A DNA stretch of 64,000 bases from Chelatococcus reniformis (GTDB lineage Bacteria > Pseudomonadota > Alphaproteobacteria > Rhizobiales > Beijerinckiaceae). The notes under the pieces were generated by a model that did no database searches, had not been told where the DNA came from, and saw only the letters and a program-made list of their open reading frames with translations. A program made the position numbers and the translations under genes. The DNA lies in assembly GCF_014640075.1 (NCBI RefSeq), contig NZ_BMGG01000002.1:372001-436000 (forward strand), written 5' to 3'. The stretch's first letter is position 1. Every line of letters begins with the position of its first letter. Below, piece after piece: positions 1 to 8,273 of this stretch.

Positions 1-1
1 T

Positions 2-478
2 TACAACGTCGCCGACGCCCAGCCGCGCGTGACGGCCATGATGACCACCCTGATCGACGAGCTCGGGCTCAGGCTCGACGTGGAGCGCGTCGGCCTCGAC
101 TATCAGATCGGGCCGGCCGGCCGGCTGCTGTCGCAGCCACAGCGCGCTGCGGTTTATCTCGGCCGCTGCCTTGCCAAGCAGCCCGACGTGCTCATCCTGG
201 ACGGCGTGTTCTCGGCTTTCGGTGATACACAGATCAAGCCGATGCTCGAGGCGATCGTGGAGCGTTTCCGCGACAGGTCGATCGTCGCCGTGCTGCGTCG
301 CGAGGATCAGGCCGATCCACGTCACTTCGAGATGCTCGTGCGCTTCGAAGGGACACAGCCGCATATCGTCCGCGGAGGCCGTGCCGGCGCGAACGGGCAG
401 AGCGAGCCCGATGATCAGGACGGGCAGGAGCGGGGGGGCGCCGAGCGCGAGCCCGCCATTGTGGGGAATCGGATATGA
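2..478 (+). CDS. ABC-transporter-like protein, C-terminal end (partial), degenerate ATPase
   Basis: The reading frame is open from the left edge, so the start lies outside the window. The visible part is the last third of an ABC nucleotide-binding domain: a signature-like LSQPQ in place of LSGGQ, then a Walker B strand (DVLILD). The residue after the Walker B aspartate, normally the catalytic glutamate, is glycine (LILDG), and the usual switch histidine is absent (IVAVLRRED). The tail is hydrophilic and probably disordered. The stop overlaps the start of the next gene by four bases (ATGA), so the two are translationally coupled. By family knowledge this is an ABC ATPase domain; weak or no ATP hydrolysis is inferred from the missing residues. 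The transported substrate cannot be told. Confidence 0.75.
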   Translation, partial: YNVADAQPRVTAMMTTLIDELGLRLDVERVGLDYQIGPAGRLLSQPQRAAVYLGRCLAKQPDVLILDGVFSAFGDTQIKPMLEAIVERFRDRSIVAVLRREDQADPRHFEMLVRFEGTQPHIVRGGRAGANGQSEPDDQDGQERGGAEREPAIVGNRI

Positions 479-912
479 CCCTCGAAACGGAAGTGCAGAC
501 GTTGCGTCTGGTGCCGATGTTCAAGGACATCGATGCCGCGCGCCTCAAGCTGCTCGCCTTCACCAGTGAGCGGGTGAACTTCGCCCCGGACCAGCGCTTC
601 TTCTCGCAGGGGGATGCGGGCGATGCCGCCTACGTGATCCTCGACGGTGTCGCGCACGTGCTGCTGGAAACGCCGAACGGTCAGCTCAAGGTGGCCGAGT
701 TCGGCCGCAACGACCTGGTCGGCGAAATGGCGGTGCTGGCCGAAACTCCTCGCTCGGCGACGGTGACGGCCCAGGGCGAGGTCATCGCTTTGCGCATCGA
801 CAAGCACGTCTTCATCGAGCTGCTCAGCCAGTTCCCGCAAATGGCCATCGCCGTGATGCGCGAGCTCGCCAAGCGCCTGGAGCGCACCAACGCCCGCCTG
901 GCGCGGCAGTAG
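475..912 (+). CDS. Cyclic-nucleotide-binding (Crp-type) domain protein, 145 aa
   Basis: A single cNMP-binding beta-barrel domain fills the protein: FFSQGDAGDAAYVILDG in the first half, then the phosphate-binding-cassette region (VGEMAVLAETPRSATVTA) near residues 81-98. The C-terminal helix (FPQMAIAVMRELAKRLERTN) resembles the Crp C-helix. There is no DNA-binding helix-turn-helix after it, so it is not a complete Crp regulator. It starts inside the stop of the ABC gene (four-base overlap). It is therefore probably a ligand-sensing partner or subunit of that transporter. The glutamate and arginine of the cassette are present, so cyclic-nucleotide binding is plausible. Confidence 0.85.
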   Translation: MTLETEVQTLRLVPMFKDIDAARLKLLAFTSERVNFAPDQRFFSQGDAGDAAYVILDGVAHVLLETPNGQLKVAEFGRNDLVGEMAVLAETPRSATVTAQGEVIALRIDKHVFIELLSQFPQMAIAVMRELAKRLERTNARLARQ

Positions 913-1011
913 ACGGCGCCGTCCCCGGTCTGTCCGACTGACGGTGTCGTGCCCGCCCGGTGCGTCCCTCAAATCGAGGGGCTTGATCCGATCGCGACGC
1001 GCACAAGCCGA

Positions 1012-1797
1012 TCAGTCGAGCAGCCCGGCGATCAGCCGATCCGAGGTCTTGCCGACCTCGCGCAGCGTAGCCAGCCCGGAATCGACGAGCGCGCGGGGTG
1101 ACACCGCATCGAAGTTCACCCGGAAGCCGCCGTCGCGGGGGCGCTCCCGCTCGGCGACGGCGAGCGGGCTGGGGATCGGCCGCGGCGGCCTGAGCGCGGC
1201 ATTCGTTCTCCCGAGCGTGATCCGGGTCGGCTCGACTGCCCGCTGCGGCGCCGGCTTACCGGAGCCGATCTGGTCGTCGATCATCGCCAGCATGCGATCG
1301 CTGAAGCTGGTCAGGCTGTCGGGCTCGGGCGCCGGCGGCGATATCGGCGTCCGCTGTGGGGGAAGCGGCGCCAGCGCCGGCGATGAGGCGACGACCGGGG
1401 CCGCAGCAGGCGCCCGCGCCGGCGCGGGCTTGGGGCCCAGTGACACGGCCGCGGCCTCCACAGACCTTCTCGCCACCGCCACCCGCACGGCCTGGGCGGG
1501 AAAATCTCGGCCCCCGAGATCGCCGGCGAAGCTGAACGTGGTCGGTGGCTGGGGCAGGAGGTTCAGGCCCCGCCCCACGTCGAAGGCGAAGGTGCCGTTG
1601 GAGCGGGCCTCGAACTTGCCGTCGGCCGCAACCGAGGTGAACGACGGCAGCGTCCGCGGCGGCTTTCCCGCGCGGGCGAGGTTGTGCTGCACCATGGCGG
1701 CCGCGAACAGCGCCGAGGCGCCGATGAACAGGTGCACGGCAAACCGCGGCGTCTCAACCTGAATTCGGCGTGCCAGTTCGAGCACGGGGCCTCGCAA
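1012..1797 (-). CDS. Hypothetical proline-rich, membrane-anchored protein, 261 aa
   Basis: I do not recognise a family. The N-terminus has one hydrophobic stretch (residues ~19-35, FAVHLFIGASALFAAAM) preceded by basic residues, suggesting a membrane anchor or signal. After ~90 residues of possible beta structure there is a long proline/alanine-rich linker (~120-180), then a short C-terminal region with SLTSFSDRMLAMIDDQI and an acidic end. Codon use is GC-rich at third positions in this frame. A long ORF on the opposite strand (944-1762) lacks any such protein features. The gene is convergent with the cNMP-binding gene. Confidence 0.55.
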   Translation of the reverse strand: MRGPVLELARRIQVETPRFAVHLFIGASALFAAAMVQHNLARAGKPPRTLPSFTSVAADGKFEARSNGTFAFDVGRGLNLLPQPPTTFSFAGDLGGRDFPAQAVRVAVARRSVEAAAVSLGPKPAPARAPAAAPVVASSPALAPLPPQRTPISPPAPEPDSLTSFSDRMLAMIDDQIGSGKPAPQRAVEPTRITLGRTNAALRPPRPIPSPLAVAERERPRDGGFRVNFDAVSPRALVDSGLATLREVGKTSDRLIAGLLD

Positions 1798-1957
1798 GCG
1801 GATACCACGTTGGGTTGTCCGCTACTCTGCCGAGCTTTCAGGCAGAAATCGGGCCTGTCCGAGGCGGCAAGGGGCCATGTGGCGGGCCGTTTCGGGCCTC
1901 TGTCCCGAGCGGCTGCGGCAGGCATCCGCGGCCGCCGTGCCACTGCGGCTCGGCGCG

Positions 1958-2170
1958 TCATCCGTCGCGGTCGGCGCGCTCCATCCAGCGGATGAGCGGC
2001 AGCAGCGGGACGATCCAGATGAGCCCGGCGACGAGGAAGAACGCCGTCTGTGCCAGCTTGGGCGCCTCCTGGATGCGGCCCTGGGCGACCACCATCACGA
2101 CCAGGGCGTAGACCACGACGAAGATGATCATTCCGATCGAGCCGATGAGTTTGCGCTGGCTGCGGGGCAT
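1958..2170 (-). CDS. DUF2842 small inner-membrane protein, 70 aa
   Basis: The protein begins MPRSQRKLIGSIGMIIF and has two hydrophobic segments separated by a short polar loop, ending LPLIRWMERADRDG. This is the pattern of the alphaproteobacterial DUF2842 family, whose function is unknown. The chosen start has a good ribosome-binding site (AGGAG, 6 bases upstream). A longer reading frame to 2266 adds 32 low-complexity residues and is not favoured. The family commonly sits beside ctaA, which is the next gene here, on the opposite strand. Confidence 0.85.
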   Translation of the reverse strand: MPRSQRKLIGSIGMIIFVVVYALVVMVVAQGRIQEAPKLAQTAFFLVAGLIWIVPLLPLIRWMERADRDG

Positions 2171-2283
2171 GGCTTCTCCTGCTGATGCTGCTGGCGCGCC
2201 GGGCCGCTGCCTCGAACCGCTCCGATCCGGCTGCGGCGGTAGCACGCGTTGCCCTGGGTGCGCCACAGACCTAAGTCGGGCGC

Positions 2284-3396
2284 ATGACCATCTCCGCCCT
2301 GTCCCAGCCGCCCGCGGCGCCCGCTGCCGCAGCTCCCGCCGCGGATCGGATGGCGGCGGTGCGCGCCTGGCTTGCCGTGGTGGCGCTGCTCGTGGTCGCC
2401 ATGGTGATCCTCGGTGGGGCGACGCGGCTCACCGGATCAGGCCTGTCGATCACCGAGTGGAAGCCAGTAACCGGCGCCATCCCGCCCTTGTCGGACGCCG
2501 CCTGGGCCGAGGAGTACGCCAAATACCGGGCGACGCCGCAATACAAGCTGCTCAACGCCGGCATGGCCCTGTCCGAGTTCAAGTTCATCTTCCTGTGGGA
2601 GTGGACGCATCGCCTCCTCGGGCGCCTGATCGGGCTGGTCTACATCCTGCCGCTGGTCGTCTTCGCCGTGCGCGGCACGGTTCGCGGCCGACTGCTCTGG
2701 ATTCTGGCTGGTATCGGCATGCTCGGCGGGCTGCAGGGGGCGATCGGCTGGATCATGGTCCATTCGGGCTTGCAGCCCGGCATGACGGCCGTCGCTCCGG
2801 TGAAGCTGATGCTGCACCTCCTCGCCGCCTGCCTGGTGCTCGCCGCGGTGCTGGCGGTGTGGGTCGGACTGCGGCCGCGCGCCGAGCCGGCGGCACCCAC
2901 CCGCCTGCGGGTAACCGCCTGGCTGCTCGTCGGGCTCAGCTTTATCCAGATCGGGCTCGGCGCGCTCGTCGCCGGTCTGCACGCCGGCCTGATCTACAAC
3001 ACCTGGCCGCTGATGGACGGCCAGCTGGTGCCGGGGCCGCAGGTGCTGTGGCCGCTCACCCCTTGGTGGCTGAACCTCTTCGGCACCGTGGCTACGGTAC
3101 AGTTCGACCATCGGGTTGGCGCCTACGCACTGCTGGCCCTGGCGCTTTCCCATGCGGTCGATGCCGCGCGCCACGCCGGCGGCCGGCCGGCGGCTCGCCG
3201 GGCGGCAATGCTCGCCGTGATCGTCGGCCTCCAGGCGGTGCTCGGCATCTTGACGTTGCTGCTCCAAGTGCCGCTCTGGGCCGGGCTCTTGCATCAGCTC
3301 GGCGCCGTGGCGGTGCTGGCGGTGGCGGTGATCCACGCACGCCGCATCGGTCTCGCCGCCGCTCCGCTGCGCGCGTCGGCCGCGCTGGCGCGTTGA
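2284..3396 (+). CDS. ctaA: Heme A synthase (COX15/CtaA)
   Basis: This enzyme oxidises the C-8 methyl of heme O to a formyl group, giving heme A for aa3-type cytochrome oxidase, and acts in the inner membrane. The 370 residues show eight hydrophobic segments and the family landmarks: GGATRLTGSGLSITEW near residue 40, the histidine-containing FLWEWTHRLLGRLIG near residue 105, the central histidines (GWIMVHSGL, LMLHLLAAC), NTWPLMDG, FDHRVGAYAL and LHQLGAVAVL. The length suits the alphaproteobacterial type. No heme O synthase gene is adjacent. It is divergent from the DUF2842 gene. Confidence 0.95.
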   Translation: MTISALSQPPAAPAAAAPAADRMAAVRAWLAVVALLVVAMVILGGATRLTGSGLSITEWKPVTGAIPPLSDAAWAEEYAKYRATPQYKLLNAGMALSEFKFIFLWEWTHRLLGRLIGLVYILPLVVFAVRGTVRGRLLWILAGIGMLGGLQGAIGWIMVHSGLQPGMTAVAPVKLMLHLLAACLVLAAVLAVWVGLRPRAEPAAPTRLRVTAWLLVGLSFIQIGLGALVAGLHAGLIYNTWPLMDGQLVPGPQVLWPLTPWWLNLFGTVATVQFDHRVGAYALLALALSHAVDAARHAGGRPAARRAAMLAVIVGLQAVLGILTLLLQVPLWAGLLHQLGAVAVLAVAVIHARRIGLAAAPLRASAALAR

Positions 3397-3468
3397 AAGG
3401 CGCGCCATTCAGCGTGCGCGGAGCAGCTTGATCCGCGGTTGTGCGCCGGTGGCAGCCTTGACCGTGGC

Positions 3469-3759
3469 TCAGCGGTTGTCCGGGCCGGGCTGACTGAGAT
3501 TGCCGTTGGCATAGCTGTCGGGGCAGACCGTCGTCGGCTCGCCGTAGCCCGCGTAGACGACGCGGACCGGCCTCGTCGGGCAGGGCGCGGAAGCTGCTGT
3601 GCGTTGCACCGTCGCCGGGCCGACGTAGAGCTCGTGCACGGTGGCGACGCGATCGGACGGTCGAATCGGCTGTCCCAGCGCTGATGTCGCGGCGAATGTC
3701 AGCACTGCGGCCGCAGCCAGCCCTCGCCGCGCACCGCGCCGGCTCCATCCATCATGCAT
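3469..3759 (-). CDS. Hypothetical small secreted protein, 96 aa
   Basis: From the ATG at 3759 the protein has an N-terminal twin-arginine-like basic stretch, a hydrophobic core (LAAAAVLTFAATSALG) and a probable cleavage after SALG, so it is likely exported. The mature part is about 65 residues with two cysteines (SAPCPTRPV, TTVCPDSY) that could pair. I do not recognise a family. A longer frame upstream to 4236 is low in protein character, so the short start was chosen; there is only a weak ribosome-binding site (GGGGAT). Confidence 0.5.
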   Translation of the reverse strand: MHDGWSRRGARRGLAAAAVLTFAATSALGQPIRPSDRVATVHELYVGPATVQRTAASAPCPTRPVRVVYAGYGEPTTVCPDSYANGNLSQPGPDNR

Positions 3760-4208
3760 GGTCACGTGTCGATCCCCGCCCATCTGCTCGGCGGTGGCCC
3801 GCTGAGCTTTTCGACCTAGTTCTAACAGTACGGGGAACCTAGAGGAACGCTCCGGCCCTTCGCGTGTGCTCGGACACCGCAACGGGGCCGGCGCGGTGCC
3901 ATCGTTCGGGTGCGTCGGCGGCGGCGCCGGCAAGGGGAGGCCAGGCTTCGAGGAGCCGGCTACACCGAGCTGCAACTGCGCGAGGGCTAGGGTTCGCCTG
4001 AACGCATGTGCTTGGAGCACGTCATGGTAACGATCATCCAGCCGGCTGGCGTTCCGATCGGGGTTGTCGCCACGGCAATCGTGTCGGCGACCGTCGCCCA
4101 GAAATCCTCGCCAGCGGCGGTGCTTCGCCACCTGTTCAAGGCCCCGGCGCAGGAACAGCGTCTGGTGGCGCAAAATCGCCGCCGCGTGTGATCTGCCTGG
4201 AGCTTTGC
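3760..4208. other. Geneless stretch
   Basis: Only short overlapping frames on both strands are present, none with domain-like features or good ribosome-binding sites. One 61-codon frame (4006-4191, plus strand) has a hydrophobic start but no recognisable relatives and no clear ribosome-binding site. I see no supported gene here. Confidence 0.5.
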
Positions 4209-4299
4209 GCCATTGGATAAGACCATCCAATGGCACAGAGATGCTCTAGCTCACTGAATCTCGAGCGCTTCCGAGCGCAAGGGGGTTCCATCCAATCGC
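4209..4299. repeat. Dispersed ~90-bp two-hairpin repeat, copy 1
   Basis: It starts with a perfect inverted repeat, GCCATTGGA (4209-4217) and TCCAATGGC (4226-4234), 8 bases apart. A second short hairpin, GCGCT-TCCG-AGCGC, lies at 4265-4278, and the end is TTCCATCC. The same order of elements appears at 35446-35549 and 39092-39190. It sits in the gap upstream of a geneless stretch and downstream of metY. Confidence 0.65.
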
Positions 4300-4331
4300 G
4301 GGCGACTGAAGGGGAGTTCCCCCGTCGGAGA

Positions 4332-5615
4332 TCAGCCGTCGCTCAGCGCCCGGTCAAGGTCGGCGATGAGGTCGGCGGGCTCTTCCAGGCCGATCGACAA
4401 CCGGACCACGTCGGGGCCGGCGCCTGCGGCGATCTTCTGGGCGTCGGCCAGCTGCCGATGCGTCGTGGACGCGGGATGGATGACCAGCGAGCGGGTGTCG
4501 CCGATGTTGGCGAGGTGGGAGAACAGCTCCAGCGCCCCGACCAGCTTGACCCCGGCGTCGTAGCCACCCTTCAGGCCGAATGTGAACACGGCGCCGGCGC
4601 CCTTGGGCACGTACTTGCGCGCGAGCTCGTGGTAGGCGTCACTGGCGAGGCCGGGATAGCTGACCCAGGACACCGCCGGGTGACGGGCGAGATGCTCGGC
4701 GACGACGAGGGTGGAGTCCGACTGGCGCTGCATACGCAGCGGCAGGGTCTCGATGCCCGTGAGGATCTGGAAGGCGTTGAACGGCGACAGCGCCGGGCCG
4801 AGATCGCGCAACGACAGCACGCGCGTCGCGATCGCGAAGGCGAAGTTGCCGAAGGTCTCGCCCAGGACCATGCCGCCGTACTCCGGACGCGGCTTCGAGA
4901 GCATGGGATAACGGTCGTCGCCGGCCCAATCGAAGGTGCCGCCGTCGACGATCAGGCCGCCGATCGAATTGCCGTGGCCACCGAGGAACTTGGTGGCCGA
5001 ATGGACGACGATGTCGGCGCCGTGCTCGAACGGCCGCCACAGGTAGGGCGTCGCCATGGTATTGTCGACGATGAGCGGCACCTTGGCCTTCTTGGCGATG
5101 ACGGCGATCGCCTCGATGTCGACGATGACGCCGCCCGGGTTGGCGATCGACTCGACGAAGATCGCCTTGGTGCGGGGGCTGAGCGCGCGTTCGAAGGCGG
5201 CCGGATCGTCGGGATCGGCCCACACGACGTTCCAGCCGAAATTCTTGTAGGAGTGGTTGAACTGGTTGATCGAGCCGCCGTAGAGCTTGGTGGCGGCGAT
5301 GAACTCGTCGCCGGGCTGCATCAGCGCGTGCATGGTGAGAAATTCGGCGGCGTGGCCGGAGGCGACGGCGAGCGCCGCGGTGCCGCCCTCCAGCGCCGCC
5401 ACGCGCTCCTCGAGCACGGCATTGGTCGGGTTGCCGATGCGCGTGTAGATGTTGCCGAACGCCTGCAGGCCGAAGAGCGAGGCCGCATGGTCCACATCGT
5501 CGAACACGAACGAGGTGGTCTGGTAGATCGGCGTGGCCCGCGCCCCGGTCGTCGGATCCGGCTGGGCGCCGGCGTGGACTGCGAGCGTGGCGAAGCCCGG
5601 GCCTTGTTGCGACAT
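4332..5615 (-). CDS. metY: O-acetylhomoserine sulfhydrylase (PLP-dependent Cys/Met metabolism enzyme)
   Basis: This cytosolic PLP enzyme makes homocysteine (or methionine) from O-acetylhomoserine and a sulfur donor. The 427 residues show the Cys/Met-metabolism PLP fold: [22 protein letters not shown] near residue 60, the cofactor-stacking region VASGHAAEF, the aspartate [11 protein letters not shown], and the Schiff-base lysine in [13 protein letters not shown] near residue 210. The C-terminal [13 protein letters not shown] and [14 protein letters not shown] are typical of the sulfhydrylase branch. The ATG at 5615 was chosen because GGGAGG lies 7 bases upstream and that sequence would itself be coding in the longer frame. 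The alternative is O-succinylhomoserine sulfhydrylase (MetZ); the length and motifs favour the O-acetyl type. Confidence 0.9.
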   Translation of the reverse strand: MSQQGPGFATLAVHAGAQPDPTTGARATPIYQTTSFVFDDVDHAASLFGLQAFGNIYTRIGNPTNAVLEERVAALEGGTAALAVASGHAAEFLTMHALMQPGDEFIAATKLYGGSINQFNHSYKNFGWNVVWADPDDPAAFERALSPRTKAIFVESIANPGGVIVDIEAIAVIAKKAKVPLIVDNTMATPYLWRPFEHGADIVVHSATKFLGGHGNSIGGLIVDGGTFDWAGDDRYPMLSKPRPEYGGMVLGETFGNFAFAIATRVLSLRDLGPALSPFNAFQILTGIETLPLRMQRQSDSTLVVAEHLARHPAVSWVSYPGLASDAYHELARKYVPKGAGAVFTFGLKGGYDAGVKLVGALELFSHLANIGDTRSLVIHPASTTHRQLADAQKIAAGAGPDVVRLSIGLEEPADLIADLDRALSDG

Positions 5616-5793
5616 CTGTGGTCCTCCCATTGCCAGCCGCGGCAGCCGCGTGCCGGAGGCGCCGTCTTAGAGCATCCGGCGCGACGCGGAAACCGGGTTG
5701 TGCCTTGAGCCGGCCGATGCCGGCGAGGGCCTCGCTGTTGATAACGCGGCGCTCCCGCCAGCCCAGGGTGAGGGCGCGAGCGCGTCGGGCACG

Positions 5794-6060
5794 TCAGGCG
5801 TAGCGCGCCCTGGCTTTGGCCCGCGCCTTGGCGGCCTCGGTGGCGCGGTCGCGGGCCGGCTGGGAGGTCTCCAGCGATGCCAGCAGGCGGCGGGCCGCCT
5901 CCGCGACCTCGTCGACGGCGCGGTCGAAGGCCTCTTCGTTGACCCTCGAGGGCCGTGCGAAGCCGCTCAACTTGCGTACGAATTGCAGCGCGGAGGCGCG
6001 GATCTCGTCCTCCGTCGCGCCGGGCTCGAAGTTAAAGAGCGTGCGGATGCTGCGGCACAT
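5794..6060 (-). CDS. DUF2277 family protein, 88 aa
   Basis: The start MCRSIRTLFNFEPGATEDEIRAS and the central LQFVRKLSGF are characteristic of DUF2277, a small cytosolic family found widely in bacteria, often with McrSIk/nucleic-acid-processing-like neighbours but of unknown function. The last 20 residues are an Ala/Arg/Lys-rich tail. It is encoded alone, 180 bases from the start of metY. Confidence 0.85.
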   Translation of the reverse strand: MCRSIRTLFNFEPGATEDEIRASALQFVRKLSGFARPSRVNEEAFDRAVDEVAEAARRLLASLETSQPARDRATEAAKARAKARARYA

Positions 6061-6112
6061 GGTGAGCTCCAGAGACGGCGGCCTCGTTCCACCGACGGCC
6101 GCGTCGGCTACC

Positions 6113-6342
6113 TCATGCGGGGGCCTCGCCGCGCACGACGAGGTCGCCCTCGAGGGTCAGACGCCCAACTCCGCTTGGTGATCCATCCGGTCGGAACGGA
6201 CCGTGCGGAGCCGGGTGCGGATGGCCGAGAAGCCGAACAGGCGCGAGACGGCGCCGCCGAGCTGCTGTCGCCGGGACGCCGCCGTTCGTCGACGGCGCGG
6301 GTAATGGCGGCGTCGATCTCGGTGGTCGGCAGCATGTCCGGT
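6113..6342 (-). pseudogene. Frameshifted remnant of a DUF3320-type helicase C-terminus
   Basis: Three consecutive pieces in different frames read like one domain: TTEIDAAITRAVDE, then LGGAVSRLFGFSAIRTRLRT, then LTLEGDLVVRGE before a stop. Together they resemble the C-terminal DUF3320 domain of large UvrD/DUF4011-type helicases. At least two frame changes separate the pieces and no helicase body is found upstream (6343-6668 has only shadow frames), so this is a decayed 3' end. The family match is from memory of the domain's pattern and should be treated as moderate. Confidence 0.45.
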
Positions 6343-6668
6343 TTGCGGAGCCTTGGCGAGCCCCGAGCCCTGGGCACGACGACCTTCCCGCCCAAGCGTT
6401 CGGTAAAAGGTCGGCTTGCCGTGAGCACGGGGCGCGCTCGCGAAGGCCGCCCGGCATCATCCAACACGGCGGCGCGGCCGGCACTGTCTGGCCGATCTCC
6501 AGCGGGGCCGGCTCAGCAGGCCGTCCGCCTGCGCCGCCCAATCGAGACGCTGGCCTCGCCACCGCCGCCGCAGTACCAGAAGCAGTCAGGACGCCTGGAA
6601 GCGAGGCGGCGGATAACGGCGGACGCCGCCAGCGTGGCCTGGCGGCCCGCATCGCAAGGAGGACGACG

Positions 6669-7232
6669 ATGGTCCACATACTCGGCCTCTCCGGCAGCCT
6701 CCGGCGCCAGTCGTTCAACACCGGCCTGCTGCGGGCGGCCGTACCTCTCGTGCCGGAGGGCTCAAGCCTGTCGGTGCTCACACCCGAGGGCATCCCGCTC
6801 TACAACGCCGATGTCGAGGCAGCCGAAGGCCTGCCGCCGGCGGTCGTGGCGCTGAAGGACGCCGTCGTCGCGGCCGACGGCGTGCTGCTGGCGACGCCGG
6901 AATACAACAATGGCCTGCCCGGCGTGTTCAAGAACATGATCGACTGGGCCTCGCGCCCCGCCGACGACATCGGCCGGGTCTTCGGCGGCAAGCCGGTGGC
7001 AGTGATCGGCGCTTCGCCTGGCGGCTTCGGCACCATACTGGCGCAGGACGCCTGGCTCGGCGTGCTCAGGACCCTCGGCACCCGCCCGTGGTTCGAGGGC
7101 CGGCTGCTCGCCTCGCGGGCCGGCAGCCTGTTCGACCATGACGGGCAACTGACCGACGAGCCGACTCGGGAGCGGCTGCGGGCTTTCCTCGCCGGCTTCC
7201 TGAGCTTCGTCGAAGGCGCGCGGGCAACCTGA
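6669..7232 (+). CDS. NADPH-dependent FMN reductase
   Basis: A flavodoxin-like fold of 187 residues. The FMN phosphate loop is GLSGSLRRQSFNTGLL at the start; the flavin-contacting TPEYNNGLPGVFKNMIDWASR lies near residue 78, followed by GKPVAVIGASPGGFGT. These are the marks of the chromate/azo/FMN reductase family (ChrR, YieF type), which reduces flavins or quinones with NAD(P)H in the cytosol. An AGGA-type ribosome-binding site precedes the ATG. It stands alone, so the physiological substrate is not given by context. Confidence 0.9.
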   Translation: MVHILGLSGSLRRQSFNTGLLRAAVPLVPEGSSLSVLTPEGIPLYNADVEAAEGLPPAVVALKDAVVAADGVLLATPEYNNGLPGVFKNMIDWASRPADDIGRVFGGKPVAVIGASPGGFGTILAQDAWLGVLRTLGTRPWFEGRLLASRAGSLFDHDGQLTDEPTRERLRAFLAGFLSFVEGARAT

Positions 7233-7421
7233 CCCGACCATCCCGGCGGTTCTGGCCGCGGGCGGAAGGGCGGCAGCGGCGGTCTGGCCGCCGGCCTCTG
7301 TCTCTTTGGCGATGATGCGTACGTCTTATGACGGAACGGGGTGCGACCTTTGCGCCCTAGGATGCGGGCCGACCTCATCGAACCATGATGGGATCCAACA
7401 TCGATCGGTAGAGGCGCCGGC

Positions 7422-8273
7422 ATGATCGAAGGGGTCTTGTTCTTCGACGAAGCTTCGATCCTTGTGGACGGCTTCGAGGCGTGGGGAGCAGTCCTCGGCG
7501 GCAGCGTACGGCGCTCCCGCGAGGCATTGAACGTCCAGGTGCGGCGGCTGAAACGTGCCGTGAAGGCGCGGGTGTTGTGGCGTTGGGCGCCGCTCGTCCC
7601 GGAGGACGATTTCACCGCGTGCTGCCGGCAAGCCATCAACGAGCTCAAGCTGCGCGGCTCGGGTCGGATCATCGGCGACTATCTCGAGTTCGGCGTCAGC
7701 CGGGGGACGTCGCTCGCCTGCATGCATCACGCATTGGCGGCGGAACAGCTGGGGGATGTCCGCCTCATCGGCTTCGACTCGTTCGAGGGGCTGCCGCCGG
7801 AGGCAGCCGAGGAGGGCGGCAGCATGTGGGAGCCGGGCGCCTATGGCTCCGCGCTCGGCACCACGCGCACCTATCTCAAGCGCAAGGGTGTCGATCTGCG
7901 CCGGGTCAATTTGGTGAAAGGCTGGTTCAAGGATACGCTCACCGCGCAGACGCGGCGTGCCCTGAAGCTCGAGCAAGCCAGCCTCATCATGGTCGACTGC
8001 GACATCTATTCGGCATCGCGCGACGCCCTGTTCTTCTGCGAACCGCTGATTGGCGATGTCGCCGTCATCTTCTTCGATGACTGGGGATGGCGATCGGACA
8101 TCGGCGAGATCGGCCAGAAAGAGGCGTTCGACGAGTTTCTCGCCGCCTTCCCTGAGCTGTCGGCCACGCCGCTGCCGGCCTACCTGCCGCAGGCGCGGGT
8201 GTTTCTGGTGACGCGCGGCGGGGCGAAGCACGGCGAGAAGCGCGTCACGTCGGCCATGGCGACCCCAGGATGA
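7422..8273 (+). CDS. TylF/MycF-like SAM-dependent O-methyltransferase
   Basis: A class I methyltransferase core of the macrocin-O-methyltransferase (TylF) family. The SAM-binding loop is DYLEFGVSRGTSLACM near residue 87, the acidic residue after beta-2 is in LIGFDSFEGLPP near 115, the metal-binding aspartates are in LIMVDCDIYSASRDAL near 190, and a further aspartate pair is in AVIFFDDWGW near 215. Such enzymes methylate sugar or polyketide hydroxyls; outside antibiotic clusters they are often surface-glycan modifiers. There is no biosynthetic cluster here, so the substrate is unknown. Its 3' end overlaps the HD-domain gene on the other strand by 29 bases. Confidence 0.85.
   Translation: MIEGVLFFDEASILVDGFEAWGAVLGGSVRRSREALNVQVRRLKRAVKARVLWRWAPLVPEDDFTACCRQAINELKLRGSGRIIGDYLEFGVSRGTSLACMHHALAAEQLGDVRLIGFDSFEGLPPEAAEEGGSMWEPGAYGSALGTTRTYLKRKGVDLRRVNLVKGWFKDTLTAQTRRALKLEQASLIMVDCDIYSASRDALFFCEPLIGDVAVIFFDDWGWRSDIGEIGQKEAFDEFLAAFPELSATPLPAYLPQARVFLVTRGGAKHGEKRVTSAMATPG

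Noticed and set aside
475-912. A complete Crp/Fnr transcription factor.
   Set aside because: There is no helix-turn-helix after the cNMP-binding domain; the protein ends at the C-helix.
944-1762. A 272-codon plus-strand frame opposite the proline-rich protein.
   Set aside because: It is mainly Ser, Arg, Gly and Ala with no signal or helix pattern; the minus-strand frame has a membrane anchor and is preferred, though confidence in that one is only moderate.
3987-4226. A 79-codon minus-strand frame (and overlapping plus-strand ones) as a real small gene.
   Set aside because: There is no ribosome-binding site, no domain, and several competing frames in the same place.
4230-5708. A 492-codon frame on the plus strand opposite metY.
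   Set aside because: It lies over the coding sequence of a clear PLP enzyme and is rich in Arg, Gly, Asp and Gln without any domain; it is a GC-driven shadow.
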